Shown here piece by piece: positions 26,810 through 34,822 of a DNA stretch of 64,000 nt. Both the position numbers and the translations under genes were made by a program. Source of the DNA: CAYFJO01 sp964343305 (lineage in GTDB: Bacteria; Planctomycetota; Planctomycetia; Pirellulales; Pirellulaceae). How positions within the stretch are numbered: position 1 is the first letter of the stretch; the number at the start of each line of letters is the position of its first letter. Location: the NCBI GenBank assembly GCA_964343305.1, contig CAYFJO010000001.1, positions 23,112 to 87,111 of the forward strand. Direction: 5' to 3'. Below the pieces are notes generated by a model. The model was not told the origin of the DNA and did no database searches. It worked only from the letters and a program-made list of their open reading frames with translations.

Positions 26810-27256
26810 ATGAGCACGAAAAAGATCCTATTCGCGACCGACTTCTCGGTTGACTCCAACTCCGTGGCGCATTATGCGAACAGCTTGGCACGCGATCATG
26901 ATGCTGAACTCTTTCTTATTCATGTCGTCGAGCCACCGCCGCCGGTTGGTGTTGCCGCTCCCTACGGAGGTGCTTCCATAGATCAGAACGACATACTCCT
27001 CACAACCATGCTGGAAGAGTATGCCGAACCAGATGTTCAACACGAACCTCACCTGCTGGTTGGCGATCCGGCGACGGAGATCGTTCGGTTTGCCAAAGAT
27101 GAGAAGGTAGACATGATTGTGATTGGAACTCACGGCCGCAGCGGTTTGACGCGGCTGTTAATGGGTAGCGTTGCGGAAGCTGTGATGCGTACGGCACTCT
27201 GCCCCGTGCTCACCGTTAAACGAACTGACAAGGTCCTTGCGGGAGAAGAAGCATGA
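26810..27256 (+). CDS. Universal stress protein (UspA family)
   Basis: A 148-residue UspA protein. The start follows GGTGAT. It has the N-terminal KKILFATDFS strand and the ATP-binding signature GTHGRSGLTRLLMGSVAEAV. Its stop overlaps the start of the next usp gene (ATGA), so the two are translationally coupled. Usp proteins bind ATP and aid survival in growth arrest or anoxia. Regulation by the upstream FixL-like/ANTAR pair is plausible from proximity. Confidence 0.92.
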   Translation: MSTKKILFATDFSVDSNSVAHYANSLARDHDAELFLIHVVEPPPPVGVAAPYGGASIDQNDILLTTMLEEYAEPDVQHEPHLLVGDPATEIVRFAKDEKVDMIVIGTHGRSGLTRLLMGSVAEAVMRTALCPVLTVKRTDKVLAGEEA

Positions 27257-27681
27257 CTTTTCTACCAAGAAAAACGATCTTGGCGCCGTTCGACTTTTCT
27301 GACAAATCGCTGGCCGCATTGGACACCGCGCTGGAAATTGCCGACGCCGACTCGCAAGTCCATCTGATTCACGTCCTGCCGGAGTTGCACGTGGCCGATC
27401 CGGGCGTCGTGTGGCAAACCATCGACAACGAAAATCGATCCCAACACGCGACCGAAGAGGTGCGACGCCGACTCACCGATGCGAAGTACGATCCTGTGAA
27501 AATCACGATGCAGTTCGGCGATCCCGGCCACCGGATTGCCGACTTTGCCAAAGAGAACAACGTGGACCTGATCGTCATGCCTTCACATGGACGCCGCGGA
27601 ATCAGCCGACTTTTGATCGGCTCGGTCGCCGAACGCGTCATGCGATTGGCTCACTGCCCAGTTTTAATCTTGAGATCTTAA
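27253..27681 (+). CDS. Universal stress protein (UspA family)
   Basis: A 142-residue UspA protein overlapping its upstream paralogue by 4 bp. It shows KTILAPFDFSDKS at the N-terminus and the nucleotide-binding signature PSHGRRGISRLLIGSVAERV. The two copies are distinct (for example GTHGRSG against PSHGRRG), which suggests an old duplication and possible heterodimers. Confidence 0.92.
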   Translation: MTFLPRKTILAPFDFSDKSLAALDTALEIADADSQVHLIHVLPELHVADPGVVWQTIDNENRSQHATEEVRRRLTDAKYDPVKITMQFGDPGHRIADFAKENNVDLIVMPSHGRRGISRLLIGSVAERVMRLAHCPVLILRS

Positions 27682-27723
27682 AGAGTGGGGTGGGTTTCCA
27701 ACCTGCCAAGGAGACATGAAACG

Positions 27724-28299
27724 ATGGCCAAAGAAATCTTAAAAGAACGCGAAAGCGCGCTCGAATACGAGTTTTTCCACAAAGTCGACGAGCAACTGTG
27801 GCAGCAACTCAAGGACAAGTTGCAATTCGAAGAGCAAGAGAAAGCGTTAGCCGACGCCACTGGCATCACCGACGAAGGAGTGCTGTTGGAATTGGTCCAA
27901 CTCGGTATCAGCAACGAAACGATCTTCGCATTGTCGTTGTTCCCGCTGGTCTGGGTCGCCTGGTCCGACGGAGAAATCCAACCGAAAGAGCGCGACGCGA
28001 TCCTCGAAGCCGCTCACGACATCGGGCACGAACGCGATTCGGCCAGCCATCATTTGATTGATACGTGGCTCGATCACAAGCCGTCCGAAGCGATCCACAA
28101 AGCTTGGCAAGACTATGTCCACGCGATTTGTGAAACCGCTACTCCAGAACTTCGCGAGACGTTGAAACACAATGCAGTCAAACGAACGCGGGACGTTGCA
28201 CAGGCCACGGGCGGCATTCTCGGTTTTCACAAAATCTCACGCGAACAAGAAGCGGTCTTAAAAGAGGTCGAACGCGCTTTTGAACGAACCACAGGATGA
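27724..28299 (+). CDS. TerB-like helical protein
   Basis: A 191-residue soluble, mostly helical protein. The start is set by AAGGAGAC 10 bp upstream. The segment LSLFPLVWVAWSDGEIQPKE, then RDAILEAAHDIG, matches the TerB/DnaJ-associated (tellurite-resistance B-like) acidic helix-loop motif; the remainder is charged and coiled. Family members bind metal or act in membrane stress responses. It follows the two usp genes on the same strand with a 42-bp gap and is probably in their operon. The assignment is by motif only. Confidence 0.65.
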   Translation: MAKEILKERESALEYEFFHKVDEQLWQQLKDKLQFEEQEKALADATGITDEGVLLELVQLGISNETIFALSLFPLVWVAWSDGEIQPKERDAILEAAHDIGHERDSASHHLIDTWLDHKPSEAIHKAWQDYVHAICETATPELRETLKHNAVKRTRDVAQATGGILGFHKISREQEAVLKEVERAFERTTG

Positions 28300-28305
28300 T
28301 CATCC

Positions 28306-28320
28306 AGCAGCCTGGCTGCT
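28306..28320. repeat. AGCAGCC-family palindrome
   Basis: AGCAGCCTGGCTGCT, directly after the TerB-like gene. It is related to the elements at 13804 and 14558 and is a possible attenuator between the TerB-like and CBS genes. Confidence 0.55.
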
Positions 28321-28358
28321 AGCCGAAATCAGAGTCATAAACAGAAAGGAGCCACCCG

Positions 28359-28856
28359 ATGAACCAAATCGCCATCGGACAAACCGCCGCCGACATTATG
28401 CAACGAGACGTGATTGTCACGTATGCCCGCGACACGCTTCAAGAAGCCATGCAAATGATCACCGAGAATCACGTTACCGGCCTGCCCGTCATGAACGCGA
28501 AAAGCCGTTGCGTCGGCATCATCACGGCAACCGATATTCTGAATTATGAACAGGAACATGCAGAGTTCACATCCGAAGCCAATGCCGACATGGCGAGGCA
28601 TTTCAACACCGACACCCAGCAATGGGAGAGTGTGCGCGTCACGTCCTTCGCGCTCGAAGAGTTCGGCGACATCCACGTCGAGGAAGTCATGTCGCGCGAG
28701 TTGGTGTACGTGCTTCCCGAAACATCACTGAAAGACGTCGCCAAAAAAATGCGTGACGAGAACATTCACCGAGTGCTCGTGTTGAGCGATGAGTATTTGC
28801 TTTACGGTATCATCTCGTCATTCGACTTCGTAAAACTGTTCGTGGACACGGAATGA
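28359..28856 (+). CDS. CBS-domain pair protein
   Basis: A 165-residue protein made of two CBS motifs: ADIMQRDVIVTYARDTLQEA to VGIITATDIL (residues 10-65) and VEEVMSRELVYVLPETSLKD to YGIISSFDFV (105-160). The start follows AAAGGAG. Stand-alone CBS pairs bind adenine nucleotides or NAD and report energy state. In many bacteria they are co-induced with universal stress proteins under hypoxia, which fits its place in this island. Confidence 0.88.
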   Translation: MNQIAIGQTAADIMQRDVIVTYARDTLQEAMQMITENHVTGLPVMNAKSRCVGIITATDILNYEQEHAEFTSEANADMARHFNTDTQQWESVRVTSFALEEFGDIHVEEVMSRELVYVLPETSLKDVAKKMRDENIHRVLVLSDEYLLYGIISSFDFVKLFVDTE

Positions 28857-29037
28857 TATTGTCAACTCGCGATGGCGTTGCAAATCCGCGCGCCAGTTGA
28901 GCGATAACGCACACCAAAATCGCTGATGATGACGTAATCGCAGAGAATTTGTCGCAGCGCTACAGGCGTCAAGCGCGGCATATGTTTTGCTACATGTCTC
29001 AGGGTCGTCGTGCGCCTCCCACTACCTTCCGCATCGC

Positions 29038-29258
29038 ATGACGAAACGTTCCAACGGAATTCGCAACGAACACTCTTGGTTATTGACCACGATCCGCAAA
29101 CTCAAAGAAGGCGCCGGAGACGGCGACGGTTCGGACAAGTGGTGGAGTGCGTTGGACAAAGCCTTCCACCAATTCAGCAAGGACTGAATGCACACGAGAG
29201 CAAAGAAAATGAGCTGCTGCAAGATACCTACAATGAAGACATCGCCGCCACCGATTAA
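29038..29258 (+). pseudogene. Hemerythrin-like domain with frameshift
   Basis: ATG at 29038 gives TKRSNGIRNEHSWLLTTIR and then WWSALDKAFHQFSKD before a TGA at 29185. A one-base shift there continues as LNAHESKENELLQDTYNEDI to a stop at 29258. Together these form the latter part of an HHE hemerythrin domain (EH on one helix, HExxE on the next). Two earlier histidine helices are missing. Its remnant overlaps the start of the following cytochrome gene. It is probably an NO or oxygen-handling di-iron protein that has decayed. Confidence 0.6.
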
Positions 29259-30606
29259 CCAGTCTGCTGCTCCCACCAGGTGGCGAAGAACCACTTTGGC
29301 AATGGGTATCGCCATCGCTTTCTTTTGCATCGCGCCGCAGGAAGTGATCGCTCAGATTGCGTTCGATCGAGAACCGATCAGCTATTCTTCGGCCAAAACA
29401 AACGACCCGATCGCGAAACTCCAAGCGCGGATCAATGAAGGCAAAGTCGAACTCCAGTTCGACGAAGAACACGGTTACTTGAAATCCGTCCTGCATGAAC
29501 TCGGCATCTCGACATCGACTCAAATGTTGGTGTTTTCCAAAACCAGTTTTCAACTGCGCCGCATCTCGCCGTGGTCCCCGCGTGCCTTGTACTTCAACGA
29601 TGACAATTACATCGGCTGGGTGACAAACGGCGACGTCATTGAAGTTTCGTCCGTCGATCCAGAACAAGGGGCGATCTTCTACACGTTGAGCCAGGAAAAG
29701 GCCGAGCGTCCGCGGTTCGTGCGTGACCAGGGCAACTGTTTGACGTGCCACGCATCCTCGCGAACCCAAGGAGTGCCAGGACACCTGGTCCGCAGCGTCT
29801 ATCCGTCGGCCAGCGGCCAGCCACATTTTGGTTCAGGCACGTTTCGAATCAACCACGAGAGCCCGCTGAAGCAACGATGGGGCGGCTGGTATGTGACCGG
29901 CACGCATGGCCGCCAACGTCACATGGGCAACACCATCGCTCGCCAGCGAAATGAACCGGAAAGCCTGGACACTGAAAAAGGTGCGAACATAACCGACCTG
30001 AGCGATCTGACTCGCACGCATTTGTATCTGAGCAACCATAGTGACATTGTCGCCCTGATGGTCTTGGAACATCAGGTCGACATGCATAACTTCATCACCT
30101 TCGCCAGCTACGATACTCGACTTGCGATGCATCATGGCGCGGTGATTAACCGGGCTCTCGAGCGGCCGGATGACTATGTCAGCGCATCAACCAAGCGGCG
30201 TATCGAAAGTGCTGCCGACAAACTCGTGAATTACATGCTATTCGTCGATGAAGCTCCGTTGACGGACAAGATTGAGGGCACATCGGAGTTTGCCAAGGAA
30301 TTCGCCGCGCTTGGACCAAGAGATTCCCAGGGCCGTTCGTTGCGACAATTCGATCTTGAGCGCCGGATGTTCAAATATCCGTGCAGCTACTTGATTTACT
30401 CGGACGCCTTTCGTTCGCTCCCAGCGCGCGTCAAGGAAGTCGTTTATCAGAAACTGTGGGACATCCTGAACGCCAAGGACCAAAACGACGCATTTGCCCA
30501 TCTGTCCAGCGACGACCGCAAGGCGATCTTTGAAATCCTTTGCGAGACCCATTCAGATTTGCCCGATTCATGGAAGACTAGTTCGAATCGAGGAGGGTCG
30601 AAATGA
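29233..30606 (+). CDS. Secreted monohaem c-type protein
   Basis: A 457-residue exported protein. The ATG at 29233 is chosen because it opens a leader of basic residues followed by TTLAMGIAIAFFCIAPQEVIAQ. A single haem-binding site CLTCH (Cys169, Cys172, His173) lies in the middle, followed by SSRTQGVPGHLVRSVYPS. The C-terminal half is helical and rich in charged residues. I recognise the architecture as a planctomycete secreted cytochrome but not its family function. Its TGA overlaps the start of the RIC remnant (ATGA), so it was co-translated with a Fe-S repair gene. Confidence 0.78.
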   Translation: MKTSPPPINQSAAPTRWRRTTLAMGIAIAFFCIAPQEVIAQIAFDREPISYSSAKTNDPIAKLQARINEGKVELQFDEEHGYLKSVLHELGISTSTQMLVFSKTSFQLRRISPWSPRALYFNDDNYIGWVTNGDVIEVSSVDPEQGAIFYTLSQEKAERPRFVRDQGNCLTCHASSRTQGVPGHLVRSVYPSASGQPHFGSGTFRINHESPLKQRWGGWYVTGTHGRQRHMGNTIARQRNEPESLDTEKGANITDLSDLTRTHLYLSNHSDIVALMVLEHQVDMHNFITFASYDTRLAMHHGAVINRALERPDDYVSASTKRRIESAADKLVNYMLFVDEAPLTDKIEGTSEFAKEFAALGPRDSQGRSLRQFDLERRMFKYPCSYLIYSDAFRSLPARVKEVVYQKLWDILNAKDQNDAFAHLSSDDRKAIFEILCETHSDLPDSWKTSSNRGGSK

Positions 30607-30725
30607 CACAGTTGAATCAGCAAACAACCGTTGGCGCGTGAGTCGCCCGTCGCCCTCAAACCTCGCCCGTCTTTGAATCGCTGCAAATGGATTACTGCTG
30701 CGGTGGCAAGCCGCTAGAACACGTT
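30603..30725 (+). pseudogene. RIC/ScdA N-terminal domain remnant
   Basis: It starts with ATG overlapping the cytochrome stop codon and a GAGGAGGG ribosome binding site. It encodes MTQLNQQTTVGA, then a TGA (30639), then VARRPQTSPVFESLQMDYCC and GGKPLE. This is the DUF542 (ScdA_N) signature of RIC proteins, which repair Fe-S clusters damaged by NO or peroxide; the paired cysteines and GGK are intact. The hemerythrin part that should follow is absent and the sequence changes abruptly near 30725. Confidence 0.65.
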
Positions 30726-30817
30726 CCGTATCCTGCCGTCAATCGCGCGCCCATGGCAACGGCCGACCCAGCGACGAATCCTCGTCGATTGACATCTTGT
30801 CTTGAATCTTCCGACAT
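30725..30817 (-). pseudogene. 5' remnant of a Tat-exported protein
   Basis: ATG at 30817 with GGAG upstream gives MSEDSRQDVNRRGFVAGSAV and then AMGARL. This is a twin-arginine leader (NRRGF). After about 30 residues the frame loses any recognisable sequence, at the same place where the opposite-strand RIC remnant ends. It lies 59 bp downstream of the cytochrome c'-like gene on the same strand, so it was probably a redox partner. The mature protein cannot be identified. Confidence 0.5.
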
Positions 30818-30875
30818 GAAGTTACTCCAAGCATCTTGTTGCTCGGACCACCCAATGCAACTTCCTTCTTGAGGC

Positions 30876-31319
30876 TCATTCGCCCGTGGCTCCAACCGGT
30901 GCCAAAGGCGAACGAAAATCGTCTAGCCGGGCATTTTGCACTGTGCGAATGTACTTGTGGCACTCGACGCATTTCATCGTCACGTCGACATAAGCGAGCA
31001 ATGCCGCGTCGAGGTTCTTGTCCTTGCCAGCTTGCGTCAGCTTGTCGGCCGCGCGGCGAAACTCCGCGCTGCGTCGAGCGTACTCCGGCGTTTGCAGCAC
31101 TTGCCATTGAGCGGCCTGGCTGAGCAAACTCAATTGCTGTGAACTTTTGGCAATCAGCTCGTAGCCCTCGGACGTGAGTCCTTCCACGACCTTCTGTGCG
31201 TGGACCAACTTGGCACGCATAAATTCGTCGACCGTATCCCGCTTTTGTGACTGTGCGTTTGTCAGCATCAGGCAAAGTACGAAGACGGCGATCAGCGAGG
31301 TAGCGATGAAGCGTTTCAT
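30876..31319 (-). CDS. Cytochrome c'-like small haem protein
   Basis: A 147-residue exported protein. ATG at 31319 is preceded by GGAAGGAA and opens the leader KRFIATSLIAVFVLCLMLTN. The body is all-helical, and a single CVECH haem site lies near the C-terminus (Cys117-His121), as in the four-helix cytochrome c'/c556 group. Such proteins bind NO or serve as small electron carriers, which fits the neighbouring nitrosative-stress genes. Confidence 0.82.
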   Translation of the reverse strand: MKRFIATSLIAVFVLCLMLTNAQSQKRDTVDEFMRAKLVHAQKVVEGLTSEGYELIAKSSQQLSLLSQAAQWQVLQTPEYARRSAEFRRAADKLTQAGKDKNLDAALLAYVDVTMKCVECHKYIRTVQNARLDDFRSPLAPVGATGE

Positions 31320-31363
31320 GATGTTCCTTCCGCGTTGATGTCGACAATGGTTCCTCAAAGCAA

Positions 31364-31807
31364 CTAAGTCTTGGCCGGTTCCTCGTGCGGTTGCCTGTAG
31401 GTCAGCACGGGACAGGCTGCCCGGCGGACAACCGCCTCGGTGACGCTGCCCATCAACAGCCGCATCAATCCCGTCCGGCCGTGCGTGCCCATGATGATCA
31501 TGTCGACATCTTCGGCTTCAGCCAATCGCGTGATGGCACCGGCCGGATCGCCGGTGACCATGTGATGTTCATGGGGCACTTGATCATCCGTGGGCACGAC
31601 TTTGGACAACATTTCCTTGAGATGGTCTTGGTTTGGATCGGGCATGCCGTAGTACATTTCGCCACCACCGTAGACCATCGGCGGTTCTTCGACATGGACA
31701 ATGTGCAACGTCGCCCCGGTGTCGCGGGCCAACGAAGTTGCCAACCCGAGAGCCGCATCGCCCGTGTGTGAGAAATCAGTCGGAAACAGGATCTTCTTGG
31801 CGTTCAT
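31364..31807 (-). CDS. Universal stress protein (UspA family)
   Basis: A 147-residue UspA protein with KKILFPTDFSHTGDAAL and the ATP-binding signature GTHGRTGLMRLLMGSVTEAV. It is the third usp gene of the island and is transcribed opposite to the other two, 44 bp upstream of the cytochrome c'-like gene. A methionine/tyrosine-rich loop (YGGGEMYYGMPDP) distinguishes it from its paralogues. Confidence 0.92.
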   Translation of the reverse strand: MNAKKILFPTDFSHTGDAALGLATSLARDTGATLHIVHVEEPPMVYGGGEMYYGMPDPNQDHLKEMLSKVVPTDDQVPHEHHMVTGDPAGAITRLAEAEDVDMIIMGTHGRTGLMRLLMGSVTEAVVRRAACPVLTYRQPHEEPAKT

Positions 31808-31827
31808 TTTTCAACCCTTTCGTTAGT

Positions 31828-31881
31828 GTCGCCTTTCGCTCCGTGAAGGTGGCACGCAAATGCTTCTCTTGCGGAGCGAAC
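31828..31881. repeat. TCGCCTTTCGCTCCG palindromic repeat
   Basis: GTCGCCTTTCGCTCCGTGAAG followed after about 20 bp by a partly complementary TTGCGGAGCGAACGACG. A second copy is upstream of the phosphoglycerate mutase gene at 53014-53070. This copy is directly upstream of the usp gene at 31807. Confidence 0.6.
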
Positions 31882-31903
31882 GACGATAATAGGTGATGGT
31901 TGT

Positions 31904-32347
<444 letters not shown>

Positions 32348-32695
32348 TTAATCGTTCGAGTTCGTTCTTCGAGCGGGCGATCTCGTTCGTACTCAGCGCA
32401 CGCTGTGCGCAGATGCGAAGGCCAATATGAGTGGAGAGCGACAATCGGCGGCGAATGCGGTAAAACGACGAGCCAAACACAATTCTGCGGATCTCGACAG
32501 TTTCAGTTCGACGAGTGGCGCGCGTAATGGCGCGCATATGTGTCAAGTGGGCATACGCCGCTTAAAACAGATTGCCAAGTTGGGGTAGACTAGAGCTTAG
32601 GTGTGGCGGAAGTCACCGAGACTTTCAGTCCCGAATTCTGGTGAATCCGGCTACGAGACCCTACGCCTCTAAATGTATCGCAAGGTGAGCCTGGG

Positions 32696-34813
32696 TTGCA
32701 CGCGAAACAGCAAGATTCAGAAACCAATGTCGCCGCACGATGCGTCGAGCGCTGGCGGACGTTGTCAGCGAAACTTGACAACCGCGATTCGCATGCGTGC
32801 GTCGACCAAACATGGCCAACGCCAGAGCAAGTCAGTTTCTTCGATGCCTTGCAAGCCGTCGCTGCCGAATCGAAAGAACCGGCCGATGACATTCGCGCGA
32901 TCGGCAAGCAACTTATCGCGGGAGAAACACTGGCCAAAATCCCGATTGCTGCCGTCGTGGGGATGTTGAATAGTGGTAAGACCAGTCTCGTCGCATCCTT
33001 TCTGAGCAGAACGGGTCAACGCCGTGTGCTGCGTGGTGACGCGAATCGCGAGGGAACACATCGCTTTGTGTTGTGGGTCCCACAGGCGTGGCGTGACCAG
33101 CCGGATTCGTGGAGCATGCTGCATGAGCTGCTTGGCGATGTGTTCGGTGCCCCGCCTGAGGATCTTTCGGACCGGGCAGAGTCCGCTCACGCACAGTACA
33201 ACAACCGTGACCAGGAAAGCGATCGATTCGGTGTGCCGCTGCTGGCAACGGACCCGTCGTTGGATCGGCTAGGGTTGGGCCTGCTTGACTGTCCCGACGT
33301 GCAAAGCGGCACGTTTTCCGCCGATGGGAGTGACTCGAACGTTCGTTTAGAGTTTGTCGCCAAGGCAGCGCGATTGTGTTCGGCGTTCATCATCGTGACC
33401 AGTTTGTCGGACGCGCGCGACGGAACGCTCGAACGGATCACCTCGGTGGTTGGCGATCGCATGCCTGGCGTGTCGAGGTTCATGGCGGTCAATCGTATCC
33501 GGCCTCGTTACACGCCCGCGCAAGTGCGCGACGATCTCGAGGAGTTACTCGTGCGACACAAGATCGACGGGTGCTTTGGAGCGTACAATTTCGAAATCCC
33601 CGGCTCGGCAGGTTTTACTCCGCCGACTCCCGTTGAAGTGACGCCAGGCGATGGCGAGCCATTGCCATTGTTCTATGAATTGAGTACGAATGACGAATAC
33701 AATCCGCCTGCCGAAATTGCCGCCGAAAAATATCTGATCCATCTCGCACATGACTTGGACAAGAGCCGGTTGTTCAGCGAAAAGAGCCGGGCGCTTTGGC
33801 GGAAGCTGGTTGATTTGGTCAGACAATCGATCGGCCAAATCAAGCAACATGCCGAGGACGAACGACAGAAGTCACAAAAGTTGCTCGACGTCGTCAGTGC
33901 GGCAACACTCGATTGCATGAGATCGTCAGAACGCAATGCGGACCAATCCTTCAAGATTCATCCGTTCGTAACCCCCGCGATCGCGCGACAGTTGATCGAC
34001 GCGATCACCGAACAAGCTCCATGGTATTTGAAGCCTGGTTTGTGGATGAATCGATGGGTGAGAAAAGTGGTGCTGTTGGCCAAGGAAAAGATCTCGGCGA
34101 TCAACCCGGTGTCCGGTGTGACCGAACAAGTGCGCGATACTGGCAGCAAAATCAAGGAGATGGGACAACGAATTACTGGCAGCGGGCACGGTGAAGTCAT
34201 CACACCCGAACGCTTGGCTCATGACTTGCGTGCGGAGGGACTCAACGAACTGGTCGAGATGGACAAATCTTCGATCGAAGAAAGATGCGGGCGCATTATC
34301 GAACGCTTTCGCAGCGACAATGAGACATCGCTTGACCCATCGAAATTGAACGACGCCGTGCGCGAAATGTGGTTGAAGGTTCCCTTCGCGAAAAAGTTGA
34401 CTGCGGGTGTAGCGTCTCTTGGGACGTTCGTTTTGAGTCTTGGGGCGGCACTCACGTTGCCCGTCGACATGGGGGCATCAGTGCTGTTTGCGGCTTCTTT
34501 GCATGAACTCGCGCTGGCTGCCGGAGTTTCTGGGGTTGTCACGTTTCTAGTCGGCGGTAAGAGTTTAAAGGCGGCCGAAATGGAAGCCGGTTTGATTCAA
34601 TTAGGTGACCTGTTCGCCATAGCTTGCGACGAATTTGGCCTGCCACGCAAAATGGATGATGTCACGGCAAGTTTTGAAATCGACGGCGAAACCAAATCCA
34701 TGCGAACCTCTCAGTTGAAAGTCCAGTTGTCGGGCGAGGCGCTCGTGGAGATTTGGCGGGTGAAGGATCAATTCGTCAAAGCGGTGAATTCAATTCTCGA
34801 TGACAGAGGATAA
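32696..34813 (+). CDS. Dynamin-like GTPase A
   Basis: A 705-residue protein of the large dynamin/YeeP-like GTPase type. The frame starts at a TTG preceded by AAGGTGAG; no in-frame ATG is close. The G1 motif is GMLNSGKTS (Lys95), the G3-like segment is GLGLLDCPDVQSG, and the G4 position reads AVNRI, so the usual NKxD is degenerate. A long helical region (about 340-560) follows, then two hydrophobic helices near 575-630 (LGTFVLSLGAALTLPVD, LALAAGVSGVVTFLVGG) and a soluble tail. It probably acts on membranes together with the next gene, 9 bp downstream. Confidence 0.78.
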   Translation: MHAKQQDSETNVAARCVERWRTLSAKLDNRDSHACVDQTWPTPEQVSFFDALQAVAAESKEPADDIRAIGKQLIAGETLAKIPIAAVVGMLNSGKTSLVASFLSRTGQRRVLRGDANREGTHRFVLWVPQAWRDQPDSWSMLHELLGDVFGAPPEDLSDRAESAHAQYNNRDQESDRFGVPLLATDPSLDRLGLGLLDCPDVQSGTFSADGSDSNVRLEFVAKAARLCSAFIIVTSLSDARDGTLERITSVVGDRMPGVSRFMAVNRIRPRYTPAQVRDDLEELLVRHKIDGCFGAYNFEIPGSAGFTPPTPVEVTPGDGEPLPLFYELSTNDEYNPPAEIAAEKYLIHLAHDLDKSRLFSEKSRALWRKLVDLVRQSIGQIKQHAEDERQKSQKLLDVVSAATLDCMRSSERNADQSFKIHPFVTPAIARQLIDAITEQAPWYLKPGLWMNRWVRKVVLLAKEKISAINPVSGVTEQVRDTGSKIKEMGQRITGSGHGEVITPERLAHDLRAEGLNELVEMDKSSIEERCGRIIERFRSDNETSLDPSKLNDAVREMWLKVPFAKKLTAGVASLGTFVLSLGAALTLPVDMGASVLFAASLHELALAAGVSGVVTFLVGGKSLKAAEMEAGLIQLGDLFAIACDEFGLPRKMDDVTASFEIDGETKSMRTSQLKVQLSGEALVEIWRVKDQFVKAVNSILDDRG

Positions 34814-34822
34814 CACGATCGC

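Noticed and set aside
30687..30872. A plus-strand continuation of the RIC remnant after 30725
   Set aside because: It has no hemerythrin helices; the opposite strand carries the Tat-leader fragment with its own ribosome binding site.
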